A program made the position numbers and the translations under genes. DNA of 64,000 nt, from the NCBI RefSeq assembly GCF_014489575.1, contig NZ_CP060789.1, forward strand, positions 2,108,001 to 2,172,000, given 5' to 3'. The notes under the pieces are model-generated. The model saw only the letters and a program-made list of their open reading frames with translations, was not told the DNA's origin and did not search any database. Positions 1-8,875 of this stretch are shown here, in pieces; position 1 is the first letter of the stretch; every line of letters starts with the position of its first letter. The stretch is from Tessaracoccus defluvii. Its GTDB lineage: Bacteria; Actinomycetota; Actinomycetes; Propionibacteriales; Propionibacteriaceae.

Positions 1-20
1 ACCACCGTCACTGCACGCAT
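1..20 (-). CDS. 5' end of a second lipoprotein-like gene (truncated by window edge)
   Basis: Only six codons are present, reading MRAVTV on the minus strand from an ATG at position 20. They resemble the start of the lipoprotein at 1249-1869 (MRVVAVV). The roughly 100 bases upstream of both start codons are also nearly the same (see 21-119 and 1870-1968). I infer a tandem paralogue that continues off the left edge. Nothing can be said about the mature protein. Confidence 0.5.
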
Positions 21-119
21 GCCCACTCCGTTCCCCCTGGAATGGGGTGATCCTGCCAACCAGGAGGCGCAACCTGAAGGGCACTCGTGTGAACTGTGGA
101 CAAAGGTCAATCGCCGTCC
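21..119 (-). repeat. Duplicated upstream region, copy 1
   Basis: This stretch matches 1870-1968 closely. The shared blocks include a run ending in gatcctgccaaccagga and a later block ctgtggacaaaggtc, in the same order and spacing. Each copy sits directly upstream of a minus-strand ATG that begins MR.V. The pair probably represents a duplicated promoter and leader that moved together with a duplicated lipoprotein gene. Confidence 0.7.
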
Positions 120-358
120 CAGCTCAATACCTCCGCCTATCCCAGGCTCACTACCTTGCCGATCTCGCCGCTCGTCAGGGCTTCCTTGAACTGCCTCGAG
201 CCGCACCTCGAGGTCAGCCGGAGCCACACGAACGTCCAGGCGAGCTGTGAGGCTCGAATGGTCACCGGCGCGTTACACAGGTGCGGCTACTCGACGCGGG
301 CGCTACTTCAAGTAGCGGCCTGGTGGTCGGTCCGTTCGCCGGCCAGCACCAGCGCTGC
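120..358. other. Intergenic stretch without a convincing gene
   Basis: About 240 bases lie between the downstream end of the secreted protein at 359 and the duplicated upstream region. The minus strand has a short open stretch ending in FKEALTSGEIGKVVSLG and a stop. It is loosely like the tail of a sugar dehydrogenase segment, but it has no start codon or ribosome site. I call no gene here. Confidence 0.3.
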
Positions 359-1291
359 TCAGCGATTGACGCTGACGGTCTGGAGCTCACCGACGATCAC
401 CTCGGCCTCACGACTCAACGTCAACGGGATCGTCCCCGACTGGCCACCACCGGACCAGGCCACCTCCCACGTCGACGACCCCCGCACCGTGTACCGACCG
501 TCAGCCTCATAGACATACCCACACGTCGGCGACGCCACGTTCTTCCCACCCGTAGCAGCCAACGTCCAGGCGGTTCCCTTGCCACACGAGACTGAGTCTC
601 CGTTACCCATATCCCACGTCATCGACGTCACCCGCGCCGTCAAACTCACGGACACACCGCCTTCAGACTGCGACGCGGACACAGGGCCCCACTGTCGATC
701 CGAATCGGCGGCAGCCCACAGCCACACGTTCCAGCCCACGAAGCCCATCCGCTGGGCAGAGTCTCCTCGGGGGAAGACACCCAGTTCGGGCGATTCTAGG
801 TCCAACTCAGCCAGGATCCGCCACGCGATCGTCTCAGGATCCGGTGCCTCCGGCGCCGCCGGCAACCACCGCGTCACCACCATCGCCGGATCGGGAATCC
901 CACTATGCGCTGGACGGGTACAGAGGTAGATCGCACCCGTCGTGTTCCCACCCCACGCAGAATCAGACAACGGCGGCTGTGGCACCCGCAAGGTGCACCA
1001 CGCTTCTACCCGGTTACTCCAGTAGCCGACCGCATTCGAGCAGGGAATCTCGTACCCATTGAAGCGGCACGGCTGAGGAGGACCATCGGGCGCGACAACC
1101 AAAACCGGCATTCCCGGGCCAGGCGCCCCATCGATCCAGACAAGACAGACGCCGCGCTTCGGCTCATACCGAATGCACTCAGGGTCACCCGACGCCACGG
1201 GCACATTGCAAATGCCACTGAAGATGGCCAGAACCACGGCTATTACACTCAGCACGACGCTTCGCTGTTGCGGACGCGTGAGACTCTCCAT
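359..1291 (-). CDS. Secreted PKD-like domain protein of unknown function
   Basis: This 310-residue protein begins with a hydrophobic segment at about residues 11-35, consistent with a signal peptide ending near SGD. The C-terminal third has a PKD-like fold pattern (MTWDMGNGDSVSCG, then SPTCGYVYEADGRY, then WEVAWSGGGQSG). This pattern is seen in a poorly characterised family of exported actinobacterial proteins. Several cysteines in the mature part could form disulfides. Its start overlaps the upstream lipoprotein gene by 43 bases, so the two are probably co-transcribed and perhaps translationally coupled. No catalytic motif is visible; binding or envelope display is only a guess. Confidence 0.75.
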   Translation of the reverse strand: MESLTRPQQRSVVLSVIAVVLAIFSGICNVPVASGDPECIRYEPKRGVCLVWIDGAPGPGMPVLVVAPDGPPQPCRFNGYEIPCSNAVGYWSNRVEAWCTLRVPQPPLSDSAWGGNTTGAIYLCTRPAHSGIPDPAMVVTRWLPAAPEAPDPETIAWRILAELDLESPELGVFPRGDSAQRMGFVGWNVWLWAAADSDRQWGPVSASQSEGGVSVSLTARVTSMTWDMGNGDSVSCGKGTAWTLAATGGKNVASPTCGYVYEADGRYTVRGSSTWEVAWSGGGQSGTIPLTLSREAEVIVGELQTVSVNR

Positions 1292-1869
1292 TTCGCATCC
1301 TCCCCCTGCTCCATCGTCGTGGTTTCGCTATAGACCCCAGAACGCGGCAGTTGCTCCCCGGTATCGATGTTAAAGACCCGAAGATCACTCACGTCCAGGC
1401 AGTACTCAAGCGTCGCTTCACGAACACCCGATTCACCGGTGCCGACGCTGGCAATCGTGACGTCACGGAAGACAAGCCCACCATCGGAGCGCAACCGCTG
1501 CTGCCGAAGCCCCTCGATTTCCAGAATGATCTCGTTCGCCGCGTCACCAGTCGTTACATACTGCGTCTCCCCAAAGTCTTTGAACCCGAAAGGGTCCGAA
1601 GTGAACTTCTCCAAGACACGCTGGTACTCCTGCCAGCCCGCGATGATCGCAGCCGACTCCGGATCCCCCGTCGGCAGATCAGCCGGATACGACTCCACTG
1701 CCGTCGGAGACGGCGACGGGCTGGGACTCGGTGAAGGAGATGGACTCGGCGAGGGCGAGGGCGTCGGCGACGACGTCACCGCCGTCGGACTCGGCGACGG
1801 AGACGGCACCTCCGCAGGCGAACACCCCACGAGTAACACCAGACACGAGACCACCGCCACCACACGCAT
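1249..1869 (-). CDS. Putative lipoprotein with Ser-Pro linker
   Basis: The ATG at 1869 is chosen because the protein then begins with a short basic-hydrophobic signal (MRVVAVVSCLVLLVG) leading straight into the lipobox LVGC. The cysteine at about residue 16 would be lipidated. A low-complexity linker rich in SP dipeptides follows (about residues 20-58), typical of a tether that holds a globular domain away from the membrane. The C-terminal domain (about 140 residues, with paired cysteines near the end) resembles small NTF2-like exported domains of actinobacteria, without a recognised activity. It precedes and overlaps the PKD-like secreted protein. A second copy appears to start at position 20. 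Confidence 0.75.
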   Translation of the reverse strand: MRVVAVVSCLVLLVGCSPAEVPSPSPSPTAVTSSPTPSPSPSPSPSPSPSPSPSPTAVESYPADLPTGDPESAAIIAGWQEYQRVLEKFTSDPFGFKDFGETQYVTTGDAANEIILEIEGLRQQRLRSDGGLVFRDVTIASVGTGESGVREATLEYCLDVSDLRVFNIDTGEQLPRSGVYSETTTMEQGEDAKWRVSRVRNSEASC

Positions 1870-1968
1870 GACCACTCCGTTCCCCCGGGAATGGGGTGAT
1901 CCTGCCAACCAGGACGTCCAAAGTGAAGACTCCTTGTGCAAACTGTGGACAAAGGTCTACCCCGGCCA
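1870..1968 (-). repeat. Duplicated upstream region, copy 2
   Basis: This is the partner of 21-119 and lies immediately upstream of the lipoprotein start at 1869. The rest of the gap to 2012 holds the leaderless promoter of the divergent DUF222 gene. Confidence 0.7.
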
Positions 1969-1999
1969 GGCTCCAGGAAAAAGTGTCAGTGGGGGTCCG

Positions 2000-2005
2000 T
2001 AGCGT
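2000..2005 (+). promoter_or_regulatory. Leaderless-type -10 element of the DUF222 gene
   Basis: TAGCGT lies six bases before the ATG at 2012. That places the predicted transcription start on the start codon itself, a pattern repeated at many genes in this window. Confidence 0.45.
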
Positions 2006-2011
2006 AGGAAC

Positions 2012-3454
2012 ATGGAAGCCACACTCCGTCGCCAGTCGACCGCCGCAGCCGAGGCGCTGCTCGCGGCCGACAGCATGCGTCGCCGTGGCGAAGCCGACGC
2101 GATCACCGCCCTCTGCGCCATCGCCGAGACCTACCGCGTCGACGAGGGCGAGCTTCTCGAGGTCCTGACTGAACGCTTCGTGTCCGTCGGCGGCGTGGGC
2201 ACCCCCACCGTCTCGGAGTTCCTGCGCCTCGAGTTGGCCGGGCTGCTGCGCTGCTCACCGGATGCAGCGCTGGCGAAGCTGGCCGACGCGATCAACCTGA
2301 AGTACCGCCACCCACGCCTCTACGAGGCCGTCCGCAGCTACGACATCGAGCCGGCCCGCGCGCTGCGCGCCGCTCGCATGTGCCGCGACCTGCACCCCAT
2401 GCTCGCCGACCCGGTGACCGCCGAGTGGCTCCACCTGCAGGCGGGCCACTCCTGGGCCGCGGCGTTCGCCCTGCTCACCCGGCTCATCCTGGAGGCCGAC
2501 CCCGAGGAGGCCTCCCGCAAGGAGACCAACGCCCGTGGCTTCCGTGGGGTCTGGACGTGGGGCCTGGCCGACGGCGCCATGAACCTCACCGGCCGGCTCG
2601 ACGTGCTCGATGCCAAGTTCTTCGACGCACGGCTCGACGAACTCGCCCGCCACATCGCATCCACCTACCCCGACCTCACCCAGGACCAGCGCCGCGCCAA
2701 AGCCGTCGGTGTGCTGGCCCATCCCGCCGAGGCGCTACGCCTCCTGCAGGAGGCCTACCAGCCCACCTTCGGCCTGACACCAGCCGGGACCGCTGCCCAG
2801 GCAACCGCACCACGCGAGGAGCCTGCACCCTCCGCCGCTCCACAGGACGGGCACACGCCCCCGCCAGGGCACGGCCCCGACTGCATCGGGCCCCACTGCG
2901 GGCGGATCACCGTCCCTCCGGCCCGGCTCCGACCCCGCCTGGGGCTGGCGGTCCACATCCACAGCGACGCCGTCGGCGAGCTGACGGGTGCGGCACGTGT
3001 CGAGAGGGCAGGGTGGATCACCGCGGAGCTCCTAGCCGAGTTGCTCGGCGACGGCATCAACGGCAGCGGTGTACAGCTGAGCGTCCAACCTGTCATCGAT
3101 CTGCCCCGCCTTGAGCCTGCCGACGCGTACGTCCCGCCGCCGCGTATGGAGCGCGCGATCCGACTGACCTTCCCCACCGAGGCGTTCCCCTACTCCAACC
3201 GCGCCTCGGCCGGGCTGGATCTCGACCACACCGACCCCTACCGGCCCGGCCGCCGTGGCCAGACGCGGCTCGGCAACCTGGCTCCCCTGACGCGAGGGGT
3301 CCACCGGCCCAAGACCGCCGGCTTCTGGGTGATGGATCAGGTCGAGCCCGGCCGCATCCTCTGGACGAGCCCGCTGGGCTACCGCTACGAGACCACCCCG
3401 ATGGGAACGGGCCTGGCGAAGCGCGCCGGCCCCCTGGCTGCGACGGCGGTGTAG
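2012..3454 (+). CDS. DUF222 (13E12-type) protein with degenerate HNH end
   Basis: This 480-residue protein has the long helical DUF222 region (about residues 1-260). A Pro/Ala-rich linker (about 250-300) and a C-terminal domain follow. The C-terminus keeps the HNH-like pattern LDLDHTDPYRPG followed by RLGNLAPLTRGVHRPKT. It lacks the usual zinc-binding cysteines, so nuclease activity is doubtful. Such genes are multicopy and mobile-looking in actinobacteria and their role is not established. The start at 2012 is supported by the -10 element six bases upstream. It is followed at once by a strong hairpin and is convergent with rsmA. Confidence 0.8.
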   Translation: MEATLRRQSTAAAEALLAADSMRRRGEADAITALCAIAETYRVDEGELLEVLTERFVSVGGVGTPTVSEFLRLELAGLLRCSPDAALAKLADAINLKYRHPRLYEAVRSYDIEPARALRAARMCRDLHPMLADPVTAEWLHLQAGHSWAAAFALLTRLILEADPEEASRKETNARGFRGVWTWGLADGAMNLTGRLDVLDAKFFDARLDELARHIASTYPDLTQDQRRAKAVGVLAHPAEALRLLQEAYQPTFGLTPAGTAAQATAPREEPAPSAAPQDGHTPPPGHGPDCIGPHCGRITVPPARLRPRLGLAVHIHSDAVGELTGAARVERAGWITAELLAELLGDGINGSGVQLSVQPVIDLPRLEPADAYVPPPRMERAIRLTFPTEAFPYSNRASAGLDLDHTDPYRPGRRGQTRLGNLAPLTRGVHRPKTAGFWVMDQVEPGRILWTSPLGYRYETTPMGTGLAKRAGPLAATAV

Positions 3455-3478
3455 GGCTCGCCGCTACTCGGCGAGCCC
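3454..3478 (+). terminator. Hairpin terminator after the DUF222 gene
   Basis: GGGCTCGCCG, loop ctact, then CGGCGAGCCC gives a perfect 10-bp stem starting on the last base of the stop codon. There is no T-run, as is usual in actinobacteria. It may serve the convergent rsmA operon as well. Confidence 0.7.
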
Positions 3479-3535
3479 GGTCGCACCCCAGTGCTGCATG
3501 GCGGATCGGAGATGGTCCGGCGTCAGCATGAACAT
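3464..3535 (-). CDS. Possible 23-codon small ORF downstream of rsmA
   Basis: An ATG at 3535 opens a short frame (MFMLTPDHLRSAMQHW and on to a TAG inside the hairpin loop). A GGGAGGAGC stretch lies about ten bases upstream. The same frame is open further upstream into rsmA, so it could instead be the surviving C-terminus of a lost gene. There is no family assignment. I list it only as a candidate. Confidence 0.2.
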   Translation of the reverse strand: MFMLTPDHLRSAMQHWGATGLAE

Positions 3536-3566
3536 CGGTTGAAGCTCCTCCCACACGGGATGGGGT

Positions 3567-4427
3567 TCACGCTGTCTCCGCCGCGAGCTGCTCCGCGATC
3601 GCCGCGAACGCCGTCACGTCCAGCATCTCGCCGCGCAGCTGCGGATCGATCCCCGCCCGCCCGATGATCTCCGACGACGCCGCCGCCGACCCCGTGATCC
3701 CCGCCAGCGCCGCCCGCAGCATCTTCCGCCGCTGCGCGAACGCCGCATCGATCACCCGGAACGTCTCCTCACGGCTCGCCGACGACGCCGGCGCCGGTCG
3801 ACGCGTGATCCGCACCAGCCCCGAGTCGACGTTCGGCACAGGCCAGAACACCTTCGGTGGGACCGTACCCACCCGGGCCGTCTCCGCGTACCAGGCGGTC
3901 TTCGCGCTCGGCACCCCGTAGACCTTCGAGCCGGGCTTCGCCGCCAGCCGGTCGGCCACCTCCAACTGCACCATCACCAAGCCGTTCTCCCACGTCGGGA
4001 ACAGTTCCAGCATCCGCAGCAACACGGGCACCGACACGTTGTACGGCAGGTTCGCCACCAGCGCCGTCGGCGCCCACGGCAGCTCGTCGACCGTCAGCGC
4101 ATCCTCCGCCACCACCGCGAGCCGCTCGGCAGCATCGTCGCCGAGGCGTTCCCGCACCGTCCGCATCAGCCGTCCCGCCAGCCGCTCGTCGATCTCGACG
4201 GCGACCACCCGGGCCCCCAGCTCCAGCAGCCCCAGCGTCAGCGACCCGAGCCCGGGCCCGATCTCGAGGACGACATCGTCCGCGGTCACCTCTGACAGCG
4301 TGACGATGCGCCGCACCGTGTTGGGATCGACGACGAAGTTCTGGCCCCGCTGCTTCGTGGGACGCAGGTCGAGTTCGGCGGCGATGCGCCGCACGGAGTT
4401 CGGGTCGAGCAGTCCGAGGTCAGGCAT
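3567..4427 (-). CDS. rsmA: 16S rRNA dimethyladenosine transferase RsmA (KsgA)
   Basis: This is a 286-residue SAM-dependent enzyme that dimethylates two adjacent adenines near the 3' end of 16S rRNA during small-subunit maturation. It shows the family opening RPTKQRGQNFVVDPNTVRRI, the SAM motif VLEIGPGLGSLT and the catalytic NLPYNVSVPVL segment, at the usual length for the family. The start at 4427 (MPDLGLLDPNSV) overlaps the end of tatD by eight bases, so translation is probably coupled. The upstream frame appears joined to tatD only because tatD contains a one-base deletion; this is not a genuine fusion. The frequent neighbour ispE is absent here. Confidence 0.93.
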   Translation of the reverse strand: MPDLGLLDPNSVRRIAAELDLRPTKQRGQNFVVDPNTVRRIVTLSEVTADDVVLEIGPGLGSLTLGLLELGARVVAVEIDERLAGRLMRTVRERLGDDAAERLAVVAEDALTVDELPWAPTALVANLPYNVSVPVLLRMLELFPTWENGLVMVQLEVADRLAAKPGSKVYGVPSAKTAWYAETARVGTVPPKVFWPVPNVDSGLVRITRRPAPASSASREETFRVIDAAFAQRRKMLRAALAGITGSAAASSEIIGRAGIDPQLRGEMLDVTAFAAIAEQLAAETA

Positions 4428-5285
4428 CGTGGCCCCACTTCCCATAGGCGGCAAACGTGTTGGCGACGACGAGGTCGCAGAACTCACCGACGTCGACGCC
4501 GAGCTCTGCGGCGACGAACCGTGCGGTGTGCGGCAGCAGGTACGGCGCATTCGCCTTCCCCGGCACGGCTTCGGCGTCAGGTAGGGCGCGTCGGTCTCGA
4601 TCAGGATCCTGTCGCGCGGCGTCACCGCCAGCGCCTCCCGCAGCGACCCCGCCGACCCGAAGGTGACCACCCCGGGATAGGACAGCCAGAACCCACGCTC
4701 GACACACTGCCGCGCGAAGTCGACGTCGCCCGAGAAGCAGTGCATGACGACCCGCTCCGGGACGCCCGCATCGTCGAGGACCCGCAGGATGTCGGCGTGA
4801 GCGTCGCGGTCGTGGATCATCAGCGTGCGGCCGTGCCGCTTCGCCCACTCGATGTGACGGCGGAACGACATCTCCTGCACCGCCTGCCCCGCCGCGTCGC
4901 GGGTCCGGAAGTAGTCGAGCCCCGTCTCCCCGACGGCGACCACCACCTCCGACGGCACGAGCCCCTCGATGACGGCGAGCGCCTCCTCGAGCGCCGCCTC
5001 CCCCGCCGAGGCGACCAGCCGGGCCGCGTCGTTGGGGTGGATGGCGACGGCGGCCCGCACCCTCGGGTCACGGCCGGCCAGGTCGACGGCGAAGCGGGCG
5101 TCCGCGACATCGCAGCCCACCTCGATCACGCGGGTGACCCCGACGGACGCGGCCAGCTCCAGCGCCTCGGCGACCGGCAGCCCCGAATATCCGTGGGTCG
5201 AGGCGAGGTGGGTGTGGTTGTCGATGATGGGACGCGGCAGCGGCTCCGGCAGGGGCGGCAGCCCCAGCTCGTCGATGACGCTCAC
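4420..5285 (-). CDS. tatD: TatD-family metal-dependent DNase (with one-base frameshift)
   Basis: The product is a TatD-type metallohydrolase (288 residues once repaired), a 3'-5' exonuclease/DNA-repair class enzyme. The metal-binding IDNHTHL motif sits near residue 20. Further conserved pieces are VAVGETGLDYFRT, MIHDRDAHADIL, VMHCFSGD and IETDAPYLTPKP. At about 4557-4561 the frame breaks. The correct tail (ANAPYLLPHTARFVAAELG and on to GKWGHDA) continues in the next frame and ends at 4420, so one base is missing in a short G/C run. The GTG start at 5285 overlaps the rsmI stop by four bases. Confidence 0.9.
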
Positions 5286-6129
5286 TTGCCCTCCTTCGCG
5301 GCCAGCGCGGCCGCGTACAGTCCCTTGCGGTTCAGCCCCGTGAGCTTCGCCACGTCACCGACCGCCGCGGACAGTTTCGCACCCCCGGCCACGGCCTGCC
5401 GAACCAGCTCCAGTGCGTCAGCCTCCGAATCGAGCCGCGTCTCGGCCCCGGCGACGACGACCGTCACCTCCCCGCGGGCCCCCTCGACCGCCCACTGCGC
5501 CAGTTCCCGCAGCCCACCGCGGACGACCTCTTCATGCGGTTTCGTCAGCTCCCGACACACCGCGGCGGGGCGCTCGTCGCCGAGCGCGTCGGCGGCGTCG
5601 GCGAGGAACTCCGCCAGCCGGTGGGGGCCTCGAAGAACACCATCGTGCGCTCCTCCGCCGCCAGCGACCCCAGCCGACGGCGCCGCTCCCCCGCCTTGCG
5701 GGGCAGGAACCCCTCGAAGCAGAACCGGTCGACCCCCAGCCCCGACACGGCCAGCGCCGTCAACACCGCCGACGGCCCCGGCACCGCGGTGACCCGCAGG
5801 CCGGCCTCGACGCACGCGACGACAGCCCGGTAGCCCGGGTCCGACACCGACGGCATGCCGGCGTCGGTGACCAGCACCACCCGTTGCCCGGCTGCGACGG
5901 CGTCGACCAGTTCCTGTGTCCGCGACGCCTCGTTGCCCTCGAAGTAGCTGACCACCCTGCCGCCCGGTTCGATCCCGATGCGCCGCGCCAACGTGAGGAA
6001 GCGGCGCGTGTCCTCTGCCGCGATCACGTCGGCCGTTGTCAGCGCCTCGCTCAGCCGTGGGCTGGCGTCCGTGGAAGTGCCGATGGGCGTGCCCGCCAGG
6101 ATCAGTGCGCCGTCAGAATGGGGTGTCAT
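5282..6129 (-). CDS. rsmI: 16S rRNA (cytidine-2'-O)-methyltransferase RsmI (with one-base frameshift)
   Basis: This enzyme methylates the ribose of a decoding-centre cytidine of 16S rRNA. The N-terminal tetrapyrrole-methylase fold is clear: [38 protein letters not shown] and [14 protein letters not shown]. At 5623-5627 a G-run (C-run on the coding strand) lacks one base. After repair FFEAP continues as [16 protein letters not shown] and [15 protein letters not shown], giving 282 residues, normal for the family. It is the first gene of an overlapping rsmI-tatD-rsmA operon and is divergent from pmt. A TAGGCT six bases before the ATG suggests a leaderless mRNA. Confidence 0.92.
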
Positions 6130-6135
6130 GCCGTC

Positions 6136-6145
6136 AGCCTAGAAT
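6136..6145. promoter_or_regulatory. Overlapping divergent -10 elements of rsmI and pmt
   Basis: On the minus strand TAGGCT (6141-6136) lies six bases before the rsmI ATG at 6129. On the plus strand TAGAAT (6140-6145) lies six bases before the pmt GTG at 6152. The two hexamers share the central TA pair. Both genes would be leaderless, and their promoters would compete for polymerase. Confidence 0.55.
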
Positions 6146-6151
6146 GCTCAC

Positions 6152-7707
6152 GTGCAGACGACCCTCCAAGCCCTCGACGACGGCCGCCTGCACGACCGCG
6201 CCCGCGCATGGGTGATGACCATCACGATCACCGCCATCGCCTTCGTCCTGCGCTTCTACAACGTGGCCTTCCCCAACAAGATCCTCTTCGATGAGACCTA
6301 CTACGCCAAGGATGCGTGGGGCATCCTCCAGTCCGGCTACGAACGCCGCTGGGCCGAGGACGCCAGCACCCAGATCCCGCAGGGCGACCTGTCGGGCCTG
6401 CTCGATGCTCCTGCCTTCGTGGTGCACCCGCCGCTGGGCAAGATCCTGATCAGCTGGGGCGAGGCGCTGTTCGGGATGACCTCGCTGGGCTGGCGTTTCG
6501 CGTCGGTGATCTTCGGGACGCTGCTGGTGTTCTTCACGATCCGGATGGCGCGCCGCCTGTCCCGCTCGACGCTGGTCGGCGCGATCGCGGGCATCCTGCT
6601 CACCTTCGACGGCCTCGCGTTCGTGATGAGCCGGCTCGCGCTGCTCGACATCTTCCAGGCCACGTTCGCCGTCGCCGCCGTCTCGGCCCTGATCGCCGAC
6701 CGCGACTACTTCCGCCACAGACTCGCCGACCATCTCCGCGCCAACAACCTGCCCGACCTCGACGGCGCCTACGGGCCCCTCCTGTGGTGGCGGCCGTGGC
6801 GCTACGTGGCCGGCATCATGTTCGGCCTCAGCTGCGCCGTGAAGTGGAACTCCATCTTCATGATCGCCGTCTTCGGAATCCTGACGGTGGTCTGGGACGT
6901 CGGCGCCCGCCGCCTCGCAGGCTCCGGCCGCAAGTCGTACCTGTCGCTGGTCAGCGACGCCCCCTGGGCCTTCGTCCAGCTCGTCATCGTCGCGATCCCC
7001 ACCTACCTGCTCACCTGGTGGAACTGGCTCGCCACCGATGGCGGCTACACCCGCGACTGGGGCTCCAAGCACCCCGACGAGTGGCTGGTCCGGACCTTCG
7101 GGGAGGCCTTCGGGTCGCTGCTCAAGTACCACCAGCAGGCCTACGAGTTCCACGTCGGCGACGGCATGATGGTCGACGCCACCCACCCCTACGAGGCGCA
7201 CCCGGCCGGCTGGCTGCTGATGCTGCGCCCCATCGGCATCGAGGCCGAGAACGGCATTGAGCCGGGCGCGCAGGGCTGCGAGGCCGTCGGCACCACCTGC
7301 CTGCGGATCATCTCCGGCATGGGCACCCCGCTGCTGTGGTGGGCCGCCGTCGCCGCGATCGTGCTCGCCGTGTTCTGGTGGATCGCCGGGCGCGACTGGC
7401 GCTTCGGCGTGCCGCTGCTCGCCATCGCGTCCACCTGGCTGCCGTGGTTCCGCTACGCCGACCGCCCGCTGTTCTTCTTCTACGCCATCATGATCATCCC
7501 GTTCAGCGCGACGCTGCTCGCGATGGCTCTCGGCAAGTTCCTCGGCCCGAAGGACCATCCTCGACGGCGGCTGCGGGCCATGATCGTCGGCATCATCGTG
7601 GCGCTGATCGTGGCGAACTTCGCGTTCATCTACCCGATCCTGACCGCCGAACTCCTCACCCGCCCGAATGGCTGTGGCGGATGTGGCTGGGCAACCTCTG
7701 GATCTGA
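6152..7707 (+). CDS. pmt: Polyprenol-phosphate-mannose protein mannosyltransferase (with one-base frameshift)
   Basis: This is a multi-spanning GT39-family enzyme that moves mannose from a polyprenyl carrier to exported proteins. The early FDETYYAKDAW motif carries the catalytic acidic residues in the first extracytoplasmic loop. HPPLGKILI and many hydrophobic segments follow up to FAFIYPILTAELLT. A C-run at 7663-7665 lacks one base. Repaired, the protein ends RPEWLWRMWLGNLWI at 7707, giving 518 residues as expected. It is divergent from rsmI, a common actinobacterial arrangement, and uses a GTG start. Confidence 0.9.
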
Positions 7708-7715
7708 CCGTCGTC

Positions 7716-8795
7716 TCAGCGACGGCGTAGCCGCCGCATCCCGAACGCCCGCAGCTGGCTGGTCGGCGGCAGCGCTGTCCCGGAACTGCGCGGGTCGGCG
7801 ATCAGGCCGGCGAGATAGTGCGCCGACGCCGTCCCGTTCATCAGTTCGCCGCGCCCGTTGCCGCGGGCGTAGAAGCCACCGGGGATGGCCGAGGCACCGA
7901 CGACGGGACGCCCGTGGTCGCTCGGATCGATCGCGAGGCGACCGGGGACGATGTCCGTGGCGCCGAACTCGTCCAGGACCCAGGCGGACAGTTCGTCGAC
8001 GGCGCCGTCAATCCCGCTGAGCGTCGTCTTGCGTCCGAGGACGAGGATCCCGTCGTCGGAGGTGGGGCGGACCATCCAGGCGGTCGCCGAGTCCCGCAGC
8101 GTCACGTCGGCGACGGGGTCGGGGACACGGCAGTTGATGACCGGCACCCACTGCGCCGGCCCGATCCGGGCGGCCCGTCCCCAGGGGCTGACGCCGAGCG
8201 TGTCGACGACGGCGTGGCCGGAGATCATGCCCGGCTCCCGGGCCCAGGCGAGGTTGCTGCGGAAGTAGATGCGGGTGGCGCCTTCGTTGCGTGTCAGGTG
8301 AGTGACGGTGGTGCCGTGGACCACCTGCGCCCCGGCCTTCACGGCCGCGGCGCGCAGGGTGGCGGCGTACGCGACGGGGTCGAGGACGAGGGCAGTGGTC
8401 CGCACGAGCGCTCCGTCGGGGCCATTGACTACCTCGGCCACGCCGCCGGCCTCCTGGAACCGGCGCGCGACCTCGCGGGTCTCCCTGCTGCTGCCGCCAG
8501 GAAGCGAGCTGTCGTACAGCGGCACCTCCGTCGCCTCCGGGTGCAGCTTCCGGATCGCGGCCATGCCGGCGAGGTTCCGCACGAGGTGCTCCTGGACGAC
8601 GCCCGGGCCGTAGGCGTGGTCCATGGTGGCCACCGTCGACGCGTGCCCGATGGCGGCGACGCCATGGCCGACGGCGGCGCTGCGCCCCTCCACGTTGGGG
8701 TCGATCACCACGACGTCGAACCCGCGGCGCGCCAACCTTCTGGCCAGCGTCAGGCCGGCGATGGTGGCGCCGAGCACCACAACGTCATGTGCCAT
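7716..8795 (-). CDS. FAD-dependent oxidoreductase
   Basis: This 359-residue protein opens with a Rossmann FAD-binding motif (VVVLGATIAGLTLARRLARRG, then VVVIDP). Its end retains a second FAD contact region near GGFYARGNGRGELMNGTASA. The order of elements fits the DAO/GMC-like group of flavoprotein dehydrogenases, but the substrate cannot be read from the sequence. The ATG at 8795 is preferred because TAGGGT lies seven bases upstream. The gene is convergent with pmt, only eight bases away, and divergent from the permease. Confidence 0.7.
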   Translation of the reverse strand: MAHDVVVLGATIAGLTLARRLARRGFDVVVIDPNVEGRSAAVGHGVAAIGHASTVATMDHAYGPGVVQEHLVRNLAGMAAIRKLHPEATEVPLYDSSLPGGSSRETREVARRFQEAGGVAEVVNGPDGALVRTTALVLDPVAYAATLRAAAVKAGAQVVHGTTVTHLTRNEGATRIYFRSNLAWAREPGMISGHAVVDTLGVSPWGRAARIGPAQWVPVINCRVPDPVADVTLRDSATAWMVRPTSDDGILVLGRKTTLSGIDGAVDELSAWVLDEFGATDIVPGRLAIDPSDHGRPVVGASAIPGGFYARGNGRGELMNGTASAHYLAGLIADPRSSGTALPPTSQLRAFGMRRLRRR

Positions 8796-8875
8796 GACCC
8801 GAACCCTACCGGCGGGCACCCTGCTGCGACTCGCCAGGTGACCAGTAACATGCCCCGACGAAAGGACTCAGCCCC
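8796..8875. promoter_or_regulatory. Divergent promoter region: oxidoreductase and permease
   Basis: On the minus strand TAGGGT (8808-8803) sits seven bases from the oxidoreductase ATG, a leaderless arrangement. On the plus strand TAACAT (8846-8851) is a probable -10 for the permease, followed by a short leader with the ribosome site AAAGGA. Confidence 0.4.

Noticed and set aside
120..260. Remnant of a Gfo/Idh-type dehydrogenase on the minus strand
   Set aside because: The resemblance rests on about ten residues (SGEIGKVVSLG) with no start, ribosome site or further conserved segment.
3567..5285. Apparent TatD-RsmA fusion protein of 572 residues
   Set aside because: The junction region is nonsense peptide. 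The proper TatD C-terminus lies in the adjacent frame and ends at 4420, and RsmA has its own start at 4427. A one-base deletion explains the fusion.
6134..7558. Long open frame opposite pmt, and similar ones opposite 8806-10197, 16109-17080 and 29368-31902
   Set aside because: They are antisense shadows of well-supported membrane or enzyme genes and are rich in charged low-complexity residues.
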